A DNA stretch of 12,383 bases from Ruminococcaceae bacterium UBA2857 (GCA_002350705.1 DEFH01000048.1:65390-77772); one strand, 5' to 3'; numbered from the stretch's first letter, positions 1 through 7,482 are shown. The notes: generated by a model not told the origin, from the sequence alone. Numbers and translations: made by a program.

Positions 1-1011
1 AAAATCATTCTGCGGCTGTGGTGTACTGAAATTCGCCTGAAAATCATTCTGCGGCTGTGCAGGGGCAGGAACGGGCGAAATCATATTCTGTACAGTGGGA
101 TGACTTTCAGGAACTTTTTCGACAGGCGGCGTGAATGGTTTTTCATCTTTTTTGTCAAGGGATACCTGATAGGTATCGGGAATTTCCTTGCCCGTTGCGG
201 AAGGTGTCGGTTTTGGCTTTTCCAAAGAAACTTTTTTGGGTGGTGCTTTTTGCAGCGATACTTTTGGCTTTTGGGTTTTCATTTCAGCAGGCGGCTGAGG
301 GCTTTCTTTTTCAAGAGATACTTTTTTTGCTTCGGGTGTTTTCACAGGAGGGGTGTCCCTTTCTGCAATATATTCATCCGCAAACGCGGGATTGAAAGAT
401 ACTGTGTGATTTTTCGAGCCCCCGCTGCTGCCGAAACGAATCCGATGTTGTTCGGGAACAACAGAAAATAACCCGATATTTTTGTTGTTTTTCAGTGTTT
501 CCGCCATGCTTTGCCGCATAGACTGTGCCTGTGTCAGAGAACCTGCCACGCTGCCGCTGCGTACCACGGGGAACGCTGTCTGCATCTGGAGATTCACAGG
601 CACGATTTCCTGACCGTGATAGTGCCGGATTCCCTCCGGAATATCCGTCACTTGCATTCTGTCGCTGAATCCGATGGGCGGCAGTTCCGGACTGTCACTG
701 TCCAGAAGTTCCAGCGGATCGGCAGCCTGTATATTGGGAAGCGGCTTATGATTAAAATATTGAGGATCGATTTCCCCCGGTTGAATCTCGGAATGTTCTT
801 TTGCTCCGATGGGCGGCAGATAGGTTTCGGGATCGTCATCGGGCGTATCAGGTGTGATACTGAACGCACTGTTTTCCTGAGCCTGCTGTTGTCTTGAAAT
901 TTCCTCCAGTGAGAAGTGCTTGGGAGCATTGCTGTCAATCTTGCTGCCGCAGTTCAGACAGAACTTGCTTTCCACAGGCACCACTGCACCACACTTTTCA
1001 CATTTGATCAT
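1..1011 (-). CDS. Zinc-ribbon protein with long disordered motif-repeat tail (partial, C-terminus off window)
   Basis: The frame is open from an ATG at 1011 to the left edge (337 codons, no stop), so the C-terminus is missing. A GAGGAA ribosome site lies about 9 bases before the ATG. Residues 4/7 and 18/21 form two CxxC pairs (CEKC, CLNC), a zinc-ribbon signature of the kind found at the N-terminus of many uncharacterised Firmicutes proteins. The rest has no membrane segment or signal peptide and looks largely disordered: rich in Pro, Gln, Ser and Lys. LPPIG occurs twice (about 65-69 and 110-114). Four (K/Q)VSL(E/Q/D)K hexapeptides occur at 230-235, 250-255, 260-265 and 282-287, and PQPQNDF occurs twice at the end of the visible part. 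It is transcribed divergently from the gene at 1209. I do not recognise the function. A cytoplasmic scaffold or zinc-binding adaptor is possible, but that is inference from architecture alone. Confidence 0.85.
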   Translation of the reverse strand, partial: MIKCEKCGAVVPVESKFCLNCGSKIDSNAPKHFSLEEISRQQQAQENSAFSITPDTPDDDPETYLPPIGAKEHSEIQPGEIDPQYFNHKPLPNIQAADPLELLDSDSPELPPIGFSDRMQVTDIPEGIRHYHGQEIVPVNLQMQTAFPVVRSGSVAGSLTQAQSMRQSMAETLKNNKNIGLFSVVPEQHRIRFGSSGGSKNHTVSFNPAFADEYIAERDTPPVKTPEAKKVSLEKESPQPPAEMKTQKPKVSLQKAPPKKVSLEKPKPTPSATGKEIPDTYQVSLDKKDEKPFTPPVEKVPESHPTVQNMISPVPAPAQPQNDFQANFSTPQPQNDF

Positions 1012-1034
1012 GATAACATTTCCTCGTCTGATGT

Positions 1035-1050
1035 TGATTTTATAAAATCA
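1035..1050. repeat. 16-bp perfect palindrome in the leader of the zinc-ribbon gene
   Basis: TGATTTTATAAAATCA reads the same on both strands. It lies about 10-25 bases downstream of the predicted start of the minus-strand transcript, a usual place for a repressor operator. Being AT-rich, it could also be a chance palindrome. Confidence 0.45.
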
Positions 1051-1067
1051 TACTATTTGTCACTTTA

Positions 1068-1096
1068 AGTATAATTTATGGCTGTAATTTTGTCAA
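1068..1096 (-). promoter_or_regulatory. Sigma-A promoter of the zinc-ribbon gene
   Basis: On the minus strand there is a perfect TTGACA (1091-1096), a 17-base spacer, and TATACT (1068-1073). The predicted start of transcription is near 1060, which leaves a leader of about 50 bases before the ATG at 1011. Confidence 0.8.
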
Positions 1097-1135
1097 CTTG
1101 ATAGACAGATTATTTTTAAATTTTTTATGAAATGC

Positions 1136-1164
1136 TTGTTAAATCGAAAATTTTCGTATATAAT
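1136..1164 (+). promoter_or_regulatory. Sigma-A promoter for 1209, with an internal 12-bp palindrome
   Basis: TTGTTA (1136-1141), 17 bases, then a perfect TATAAT (1159-1164). The spacer holds the perfect palindrome CGAAAATTTTCG (1145-1156), which could be an operator read by a dimeric regulator. This promoter probably also serves the lipoprotein gene at 1938, for which I see no good promoter of its own. Confidence 0.75.
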
Positions 1165-1208
1165 CATAGATAGACTGTGTATGCTTTTACAGAAAGGAAT
1201 GAATCGGA

Positions 1209-1874
1209 ATGGAATTTTATGAAATCACACTCAAGGCAATGAAAAAACTTCTGGATGACTGCAATGAAAAGGATTATGCCGACATGATCAAAGACTGTCT
1301 GGAGGGCTGGCACAAAAGACAGGATACCGACTGTTTTCTCAGGGAATTTGCTAAAGGCGGCAGATTCAGAACATTTCAGTTCAAGCCGGAGGACTTTGCA
1401 TCCGGAGAACAGAATTTCTGGGTACAGCAGCTCTTTGGCGGACTGGTGGCAATGGCAATACAGCTTGCCGGAGCCATTCGGGAAAAACGTACAATTGACA
1501 TTGGTTTTATACGCAAAAACTTCGGCAGACCGTCAGAAGTCATTAACGGAAAAAAGTGTTCGGACTGCGGCAAAAGACAGATCTCAGGGTTGGATATTGA
1601 TAAATATATCTCTCTGCCCATTATTGCCAAAAGAATTGCCGACGGTCTCGAAAACAATACCCTCGATACACAGATTGACAGTATTATTTCTGTTTCTGCC
1701 CCTGAAATCAGTCATGAACGCAAGGCAACGGAGCTTCGTGCCGCCAATACGGGACTGCTGATTGTCGGAGAAAATGCATCGGCATTTTGTCCTGCCTGCG
1801 GCAGTAAAAAGCTGGTACCATGCCGTCTGCTGAAAAGTTTGAAAGAACCTGTCTTTGTTCCGCTTAATTCATAA
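1209..1874 (+). CDS. Unrecognised protein with two CxxC pairs (putative zinc binding)
   Basis: This 221-residue protein is preceded by an AAAGGA ribosome site about 10 bases before the ATG. It is cytoplasmic by appearance: no signal peptide and no clear transmembrane helix, although residues 75-90 are hydrophobic. Two CxxC pairs stand out, CSDC at 117-120 and CPAC at 194-197 (the latter followed by GSKK, as in a zinc knuckle), with a further Cys at 205. The 73 residues between them make a single zinc site possible only if the fold brings them together; two sites are also possible. The N-terminal ~60 residues are charged and helical. I recognise no family. It is divergent from another CxxC-containing gene and 63 bp upstream of a lipoprotein gene, with which it is probably cotranscribed. 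Confidence 0.85.
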   Translation: MEFYEITLKAMKKLLDDCNEKDYADMIKDCLEGWHKRQDTDCFLREFAKGGRFRTFQFKPEDFASGEQNFWVQQLFGGLVAMAIQLAGAIREKRTIDIGFIRKNFGRPSEVINGKKCSDCGKRQISGLDIDKYISLPIIAKRIADGLENNTLDTQIDSIISVSAPEISHERKATELRAANTGLLIVGENASAFCPACGSKKLVPCRLLKSLKEPVFVPLNS

Positions 1875-1937
1875 AAATACTGCTCTTTACGGGTTGTATA
1901 TCAATATTTATTAAAATAAAAAAGGAGAGAACCACAT

Positions 1938-2831
1938 ATGAAAAAAAGATTATCTGTACTGTTGATCGGCTCTTTGGTAGCCATTTCTCTTGCCGGCTGC
2001 TCCGGCAGCACGACAACGCCCGAAACATCTGCTGTCCCTGCGGAAAGTACTTCCGAAAGCTCTGTACAGTCCGCTGAAACTTCCGAAAACGGCAAGGTTT
2101 CTTCTGAAACAAGCGGCAACACCGAAAAAGAAGAAACTTCCCGAACCTCTGAAAATTCTGTCACTTCTGAAACTCCTGAAACTTCTCAAAATGAGGAAAG
2201 TGCTGCTCCGTCCTCCGAAGAAATCGAGGATATTGGGCCAAAAGAGGGCGATATCGTCGTAGACGAAGAAGGCAACGAGTTTATTTATCATGAAAATGAC
2301 GGTGACACGTCCTATGAACCCATAGAAGAAACATCTATGGATATGACTCCTGACGGCAGTGAGGCTGTTCCGAAGTATCTGGATGTCACCTATACCCCCA
2401 TCAACGGCAAGGATGCCAATATGGACGTGAATTCCATTGATATGGACAATCCCGTTTATTACACCGTTGCAAGCACGCAGGAACTCAAGGAATTTGTAGA
2501 TACCTATGGTGCCAAATATTCCCTGAATGATGTGGAAAGCGGCGTGACATTCAATGCACTTGCCGAAAAGTTTGATGATACCTATTTTGCCGGAATGGAA
2601 CTGATCGTGATTCCTGCCAAGTATGATAAGGATGAGGATGCGGAAATCGGCACGATTACGATTGAGGGTGACAATTACAATATCGAGGTATGCACACCTA
2701 TTTCCGGCTCTGCTCAAACGGAATCTCTCTGTTTTGTTGTTCAGGCGAACAAATCAGAGCTTGAAAATAAAAATATCGTTCTCCGTGTTGTGAAAGACAG
2801 CATGATTATGGAAGGCGATGAAGAGATATAA
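1938..2831 (+). CDS. Secreted lipoprotein with Ser/Thr/Glu-rich tether and unknown C-terminal domain
   Basis: The 297-residue product begins with MKKR, a hydrophobic stretch and the lipobox LAGC, so Cys21 should be lipidated after signal peptidase II cleavage and the protein anchored on the outer face of the membrane. Residues 22 to about 100 are almost entirely Ser, Thr, Glu, Pro and Asn, with recurrent ETSE-like units; this is a typical extended spacer across the cell wall. An acidic stretch (about 95-140) follows. Residues ~145-297 look like a folded alpha/beta domain with alternating beta strands (for example ELIVIPAKY, GTITIEGDNYNIEV, NIVLRVVKD). I do not recognise this domain with confidence. 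GGAGAG sits 8 bases before the ATG. It follows the gene at 1209 closely and precedes secA, from which it is separated by a new promoter. Confidence 0.88.
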   Translation: MKKRLSVLLIGSLVAISLAGCSGSTTTPETSAVPAESTSESSVQSAETSENGKVSSETSGNTEKEETSRTSENSVTSETPETSQNEESAAPSSEEIEDIGPKEGDIVVDEEGNEFIYHENDGDTSYEPIEETSMDMTPDGSEAVPKYLDVTYTPINGKDANMDVNSIDMDNPVYYTVASTQELKEFVDTYGAKYSLNDVESGVTFNALAEKFDDTYFAGMELIVIPAKYDKDEDAEIGTITIEGDNYNIEVCTPISGSAQTESLCFVVQANKSELENKNIVLRVVKDSMIMEGDEEI

Positions 2832-2869
2832 ATTTTTTCCGAAAAGTACTGTAATTTTCAGGAGCAATA

Positions 2870-2878
2870 TGTTATAAT
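2870..2878 (+). promoter_or_regulatory. Extended -10 promoter of secA
   Basis: TGTTATAAT combines a perfect TATAAT (2873-2878) with the upstream TG of an extended -10 element. The best -35 candidate, CTGTAA at 2849-2854 with an 18-base spacer, is weak, which fits an extended -10 promoter. The secA ATG is about 32 bases downstream of the -10. Confidence 0.65.
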
Positions 2879-2909
2879 AAAAAGGATTTTTTATATGAGG
2901 TGACTACCA

Positions 2910-5900
2910 ATGGGATTGAAAGCATGGTTCAACGGCAGAAACAGCCGTCGTGAACTTAAAAGAATCCAGCCTTTAGTCAATAAGGTGCTGGAACTTGAAA
3001 ATAAATACAAAGAATTTACAGATGAGGAACTGCGTGCCGAAACAACAAGATTTCAGGCAATGTTCAAAGAAGAGGGGATCGACAGCAAACGCAAGGATGA
3101 AATTCTGGACAAAATTTTGCCCGAAGCATTTGCGGTCTGCCGTGAAGCATCCTGGCGTGTGCTGGGTATGAAACACTTCCCTGTGCAGATTATCGGCGGC
3201 ATTATCCTTCACAGAGGACGTATCAGTGAAATGAGAACCGGTGAAGGCAAAACCCTTGTGGCAACGCTGCCTGCCTATCTGAATGCCCTTGCAGGTGACG
3301 GCGTACATGTTGTTACCGTCAATGAATACCTTGCCAAACGTGACGCTGAGTGGATGGGAAAAATTTACCGTTTTCTCGGTCTGACAGTCGGTATTCTTCA
3401 GCACGACTCCACCAACGAGCAGCGTAAAGAAGCGTATAATTCCGATATTACATACGCTACCAATAATGAACTCGGATTTGACTATCTGCGTGATAACATG
3501 GTTGTTTATAAAGACAACAAAGTACAGAGAGGTCATAACTTTGCCATTGTGGATGAGGTTGACTCCATTCTCATTGACGAAGCCCGTACTCCTCTGATTA
3601 TTTCCGGACAGGGTGACAAATCCACCGACCTGTATGTCAGAGCCGATACCTTTGCCAAAACGCTCAGAAAAAAGGTCATCACTGAGACAGATGCCAAAGA
3701 GGACAATGATGATGAATATGTTGATGCAGGCATTGATTATATCGTTGACGAAAAGGCAAAAACTGCCACACTGACACCCGCAGGCGTTAAAAAAGCAGAG
3801 GCTTTCTTTAATCTTGAAAACCTGACAGATCCCGAAAATATTACCATTCAGCACCATATCAATCAGGCTATCAAAGCCAACGGTGTCATGAAAAGAGATA
3901 TTGAATATGTTGTTAACGAAAAAGGCGAAATTATTATCGTTGACGAATTCACAGGTCGTTTGATGTACGGCAGACGCTATAATGAGGGACTTCATCAGGC
4001 AATCGAAGCCAAAGAAGGTGTTGCCGTTCAGCGTGAAAGCAAGACGCTGGCAACCATTACGTTTCAGAATTTCTTCCGTCTGTACAGCAAACTTTCCGGT
4101 ATGACGGGTACCGCTATGACAGAGGAAACAGAGTTTTCCGAAATCTATAAGCTGGATGTTATCGAGATTCCCACCAACAAGCCTATCCAGAGAATTGACT
4201 TCCCCGATGTCATTTTCAAAACGGAAAAGGGCAAATTTATGGCAATGATTGATGATATTATCGAAGCCAATCAAAACGGTCAGCCTGTCCTTGTTGGTAC
4301 CGTTTCCATTGACAAGTCAGAGGAACTCAGTGCTCTGCTCAAAAAGAAAGGCATCAAGCATAATGTCCTCAATGCCAAGCTCCATGCAAAAGAAGCCGAA
4401 ATCGTGGCACAGGCAGGTAAATTGGGTGCGGTTACGATTGCAACCAACATGGCAGGACGTGGTACCGATATTAAACTGGGCGGCAATGATGAATTCCTTG
4501 CCGTTGCCGATATGAGAAAACAGGGCTTTACGGAAGAACTTATCAACGAAGCCACAGGCTATGCCGAAACAACCGATGAAGAAATCATTCATGCAAGAGA
4601 AGTTTATAAGGAACTCCTTGCAAAATATAAAGAACAGACCGATGCCGAAGCGGAAAAAGTTCGTGAAGCAGGCGGACTGTTCATTATGGGTACGGAAAGA
4701 CATGAATCCAGACGTATTGACAACCAGCTCCGTGGACGTGCAGGCCGTCAGGGTGATCCGGGTGCCAGCCGTTTCTATCTCTCCGCAGAGGATAACCTGC
4801 TCCGACTCTTTGCAGGTGACAGGATCGCTCAGATTATGGACAGAATGCCCGGTGAAGAAGATACCCCTCTCGAAAGCAAACTGCTTTCCAATACCATTGC
4901 CAGTGCTCAGGCAAAGGTAGAGGGCAGAAACTTCAATATCCGTAAGAGCGTATTGGAATTTGACGATGTAATGAACCGTCAGCGTGAGATTATCTATACC
5001 CAGCGTGACCAGGTTCTTGACGGTGAAAATCTCCGTGAGACTATCCTCAAAATGGTAAAAGATACTGTTGAGGGTATCGTTACAGAATATCTTCCCCATG
5101 AAGAAAAAGACAACTGGAATCTCAAGGGACTGCGTGAAGCCTTTAAAGGCTGGCTGATTGCCGAGGATGACGAGGAAACACTCAACTACACAGAGGACGA
5201 TCTGGAAAACCTCGAAAAAGAGTATCTTGTCAACACTCTCACGGAAAAGGCTCTCAAAGAGTATGAGGAAAATGAAAAGCTCATTCCCGAGGAAACCATG
5301 CGTGAACTCGAAAGAGTGTATCTGCTGAAAAACGTGGATAACTACTGGATGGAGCATATCGATGCAATGGAAGAACTCAAAAGAGGCATCCGTCTGCGTT
5401 CCTACGGTCAGCATGATCCGGTTGTGGAATACAGAATGGAAGGCTTTGATATGTTTGACGATATGGTCAGATGTATCCGTGAGGATACCGTCAAAATCCT
5501 GATGGTAGTGCCGAAACGTGTCAGTGAGCGTCTCAAGGAACAGGAAGAAATGCGTCAGAGACAAGAGCAAATGATCCATATTGCCATCAAGCGTTCCGCC
5601 AGCGGACGTGCCAGAGCAGCAGCACTGGCAGCACTCAATGCCCAGAAAGCAGCTCAGGCAGCCGAGGCTCCCGAAGAACTGGAAGCAGGCATTACTCTGG
5701 AAGGCGAAAAAGTTACTTCCGAAGGCATTGTTTCTCCTGTCGATACCGATGCGGAAGCCGCTCCCGAACTGCCTGTCAAAAATTCCGACGAAATCGAACA
5801 GAATGAAAAGAAACAGTATTCCGAGGATGACATTCAGAAGGCAGCAGGAAAATTCCTGGAGCGTGAACAGGTGGCAATGCCGACATCTACCAATCTCGAC

Positions 5901-6008
5901 GGAGAGGCTCAGCCTATTAACCGTACCGTTAAAAAAGTGAAAATTGGCAGAAATGATCCCTGTCCCTGCGGCAGCGGCAAAAAATATAAAAACTGCTGTG
6001 GAAAATAA
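2910..6008 (+). CDS. secA: Preprotein translocase ATPase SecA
   Basis: SecA is the ATP-driven motor that pushes unfolded preproteins through the SecYEG channel at the cytoplasmic membrane. Visible landmarks are Walker A MRTGEGKT (108-115), the DEVD box (215-218) followed by IDEARTPLIISG, the preprotein crosslinking region (about 235-375), VDEFTGR and the second nucleotide-binding fold with NMAGRGTDIKLGG (about 513-525), and GTERHESRRIDNQLRGRAGRQGDPG (594-618). The helical scaffold and wing region follows (about 620-870). The tail ends in a SEC-C zinc motif with Cys1018, 1020, 1029 and 1030. At 1032 residues it is about 190 longer than the B. subtilis protein. The extra length is a roughly 60-residue charged helical insertion after the GRGTD motif (about 525-588), an acidic insertion near 260-272, and a long Ala/Glu-rich linker (about 880-1010). 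GAGGTGA lies 6 bases before the ATG. Confidence 0.99.
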   Translation: MGLKAWFNGRNSRRELKRIQPLVNKVLELENKYKEFTDEELRAETTRFQAMFKEEGIDSKRKDEILDKILPEAFAVCREASWRVLGMKHFPVQIIGGIILHRGRISEMRTGEGKTLVATLPAYLNALAGDGVHVVTVNEYLAKRDAEWMGKIYRFLGLTVGILQHDSTNEQRKEAYNSDITYATNNELGFDYLRDNMVVYKDNKVQRGHNFAIVDEVDSILIDEARTPLIISGQGDKSTDLYVRADTFAKTLRKKVITETDAKEDNDDEYVDAGIDYIVDEKAKTATLTPAGVKKAEAFFNLENLTDPENITIQHHINQAIKANGVMKRDIEYVVNEKGEIIIVDEFTGRLMYGRRYNEGLHQAIEAKEGVAVQRESKTLATITFQNFFRLYSKLSGMTGTAMTEETEFSEIYKLDVIEIPTNKPIQRIDFPDVIFKTEKGKFMAMIDDIIEANQNGQPVLVGTVSIDKSEELSALLKKKGIKHNVLNAKLHAKEAEIVAQAGKLGAVTIATNMAGRGTDIKLGGNDEFLAVADMRKQGFTEELINEATGYAETTDEEIIHAREVYKELLAKYKEQTDAEAEKVREAGGLFIMGTERHESRRIDNQLRGRAGRQGDPGASRFYLSAEDNLLRLFAGDRIAQIMDRMPGEEDTPLESKLLSNTIASAQAKVEGRNFNIRKSVLEFDDVMNRQREIIYTQRDQVLDGENLRETILKMVKDTVEGIVTEYLPHEEKDNWNLKGLREAFKGWLIAEDDEETLNYTEDDLENLEKEYLVNTLTEKALKEYEENEKLIPEETMRELERVYLLKNVDNYWMEHIDAMEELKRGIRLRSYGQHDPVVEYRMEGFDMFDDMVRCIREDTVKILMVVPKRVSERLKEQEEMRQRQEQMIHIAIKRSASGRARAAALAALNAQKAAQAAEAPEELEAGITLEGEKVTSEGIVSPVDTDAEAAPELPVKNSDEIEQNEKKQYSEDDIQKAAGKFLEREQVAMPTSTNLDGEAQPINRTVKKVKIGRNDPCPCGSGKKYKNCCGK

Positions 6009-6023
6009 AAATGAAAAAAAGAC

Positions 6024-6052
6024 TGTTCATACTCGTAAAAATGTTGTATAAT
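6024..6052 (+). promoter_or_regulatory. Probable promoter for the small protein downstream of secA
   Basis: A perfect TATAAT (6047-6052) is preceded at 17 bases by TGTTCA (6024-6029), a 3/6 match to the -35 consensus. The -10 is convincing and the -35 weak. There is no terminator between secA and this gene, so readthrough from secA is also likely. Confidence 0.5.
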
Positions 6053-6085
6053 AGTTTTGACAGATGATAGAAGGAGGTCTGATCC

Positions 6086-6652
6086 ATGAATTTCATTGAC
6101 AGAATCAGCATTGCTCTGTCTGATTCCCTTGACTTTGTTATCGACAAAAACAGACAGCGTGCACAGCTTAACAGAATTGATGCCGTTATCAAAAATGAAA
6201 CGGAAATTCTGAACCGTGCGTATATCGCACTCGGCAAGCATTACAACAGGATGCTTGAAGGAAAAGCCGAAGAAGTGGATGTATCGCTGATATGCGATAC
6301 CATCAAAAGTGCCAAGCTCCGCCTGAAAAAAGCAAAAGCTCGCTATGAGTATATCAGAAAATACGGTGTCCCGACTCCGGGTATCAGAGACGATCTTTCC
6401 GTCGTATTTCTGGATGAGGACGAAGAAAAGACTTCTGCTCAGCCGGCAAATCCCTGCTGTGAAAACACCAAGCCCCAATCTTCCGAACCGGAGGAAGAAC
6501 AGGATATTACGATTGCCTATGCCGATCCGCAGGCAAAAACAGATTCCGTTGAGGAAAAAATTGAAAATGCGGCTGAGGCTCTCAAGGAAAAAACAGATTC
6601 CGTTGCTCGGAAAATTCAGGACGCTGCGGAAACACTCAAACCCGAAGAATAA
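6086..6652 (+). CDS. Unrecognised charged, helical protein with two C-terminal 18-residue repeats
   Basis: This 188-residue protein follows an AAGGAGGT site 7 bases before the ATG. Residues 1-95 are predominantly helical, with many Lys/Arg and regular hydrophobic spacing (for example NRIDAVIKNETEILNRAY), suggesting an amphipathic or coiled-coil bundle. The middle (about 110-150) is acidic, Pro/Ser-rich and probably flexible, with a CC pair near 124. The end holds two near-identical 18-residue units starting KTDSVEEKIENAAEALKE and KTDSVARKIQDAAETLKP; these look like amphipathic helices of the apolipoprotein/YtxH type, which often lie along membranes or pack with each other. There is no signal peptide or transmembrane segment. 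The position just after secA is suggestive but not evidence of a role in secretion. I do not recognise a family. Confidence 0.85.
   Translation: MNFIDRISIALSDSLDFVIDKNRQRAQLNRIDAVIKNETEILNRAYIALGKHYNRMLEGKAEEVDVSLICDTIKSAKLRLKKAKARYEYIRKYGVPTPGIRDDLSVVFLDEDEEKTSAQPANPCCENTKPQSSEPEEEQDITIAYADPQAKTDSVEEKIENAAEALKEKTDSVARKIQDAAETLKPEE
6538..6645 (+). repeat. 54-bp in-frame tandem repeat
   Basis: Two adjacent 54-base units encode the two 18-residue helices at the end of the 6086 gene. The 14-base core ACAGATTCCGTTG plus flanking A residues is identical at offset 54, which points to a fairly recent duplication; the rest has diverged. Confidence 0.75.
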
Positions 6653-6756
6653 GTGCGGAGTATGAAGAGTGCAGCTTTTCGGTTTTACATTTTCCTGTCA
6701 CCGCTGACCATACGGCAGTAAACGACAGAAAAATATATTCACAAAATTTTAATTTC

Positions 6757-6780
6757 GCTGTATTTCGGAACGAAAACAGC
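6757..6780 (+). promoter_or_regulatory. Leader hairpin abutting the ribosome site of the ECF transporter gene
   Basis: GCTGT pairs with ACAGC, then after one A-A mismatch TTTC pairs with CGAA (one G-T wobble) closing a GGAA loop of the GNRA type. The right arm ends directly at AGGAGGT (6781-6787). It could influence access to the ribosome site. The remaining leader (6653-6756) shows no riboswitch consensus that I recognise and no clear promoter, although an AT-rich -10-like TATATT lies at 6734-6739. Confidence 0.4.
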
Positions 6781-6794
6781 AGGAGGTAATCACA

Positions 6795-7472
6795 ATGAAA
6801 GCTATGACATCCGAACAAAAACAGACCGCTAAGAAACAAGCCGTCAAAACGACAAGAACCGCTCGCAGTGAAAGTATTTATGAGCTGGTAGCATTGGGAC
6901 TGCTTACCGCTATCTGCTTTATTATGTGCTTTACACCGATCGGCTATATCAAAACACCGTTTCTGAGTGTTACACTGATGACGATTCCTGTCATTATTTC
7001 CGCTACGGTACTCAGACCTCGTGATGCTGCCATTATCGGAGGCGTTTTTGGTCTGACCAGCTTTATTCAGGCAATTTCGGGCATGAGTGCCCTGACAGGT
7101 GCTTTGTTCCAGTTGAATCCGTTTTTTACATTCGTGCTTTGTGTTGTTCCCCGTGTGCTTGAGGGCTGGCTCGGAGGACTGATTTTCCGGGGCGTTGAGA
7201 AAATTGATAAAACCAAATTCCTTTCGTATGCAGTGGGAAGTCTTTCGGTTCCGCTGCTGAATACCTTGCTCTTTATGAGTACATTGTTCCTGTTTTTTTA
7301 CAACTCCGAACCCATTCAGAATATTGCGGCTGACAAAGGAGCAAACAATGTTCTTGCCTTGTTTACGGCAATGGTCGGTGTGCAGGCACTGATCGAGGCA
7401 GGTATCTGCTTTGTACTCGGAACAGCGATTTCAAAGGCTCTGGCGGTGGCACTCAAAAGAGTGAAAAAATGA
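6795..7472 (+). CDS. ECF transporter S component (substrate-binding membrane subunit)
   Basis: This 225-residue integral membrane protein has a basic cytoplasmic N-terminus (1-28) followed by about six hydrophobic segments near 30-48, 56-72, 78-95, 108-130, 142-168 and 185-215. That size and topology, together with TPIGYI in the first helix, IPVIISA in the second, FGLTSF in the third and VVPRVLEGWLGG in the fourth, fit S components of energy-coupling factor vitamin transporters, closest in my reading to the COG4684 / pantothenate-type group. Such subunits bind one vitamin and share an EcfT/EcfA energizing module, which is not encoded here, so this would be a group II (orphan) S component. The substrate cannot be fixed from the sequence. 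AGGAGGT lies 7 bases before the ATG at 6795, which favours that start over the ATG at 6804. A strong terminator follows. Confidence 0.85.
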   Translation: MKAMTSEQKQTAKKQAVKTTRTARSESIYELVALGLLTAICFIMCFTPIGYIKTPFLSVTLMTIPVIISATVLRPRDAAIIGGVFGLTSFIQAISGMSALTGALFQLNPFFTFVLCVVPRVLEGWLGGLIFRGVEKIDKTKFLSYAVGSLSVPLLNTLLFMSTLFLFFYNSEPIQNIAADKGANNVLALFTAMVGVQALIEAGICFVLGTAISKALAVALKRVKK

Positions 7473-7482
7473 TATGACAAAA

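Noticed and set aside
100..897. Plus-strand open frames (100-471, 511-897)
   Set aside because: They lie opposite the minus-strand zinc-ribbon gene, lack ribosome sites and give low-complexity Phe/Arg/Cys-rich products. The minus frame has a ribosome site, a promoter and a zinc ribbon.
2832..2869. Terminator between the lipoprotein gene and secA
   Set aside because: The only pairing (GAAAA with TTTTC) is short and the T-run comes before it rather than after.
2973..4274. 433-codon open frame on the minus strand opposite secA
   Set aside because: It lies entirely within secA, which is unquestionable, and its translation is Phe/Ile/Asn-rich with no domain. It is the mirror of secA codon bias. 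The 420-codon minus frame at 4317-5579 is rejected for the same reason.
6653..6794. Known vitamin riboswitch (TPP, FMN, preQ1, cobalamin) ahead of the ECF gene
   Set aside because: None of the conserved cores I know (for example the CUGAGA of TPP) is present.
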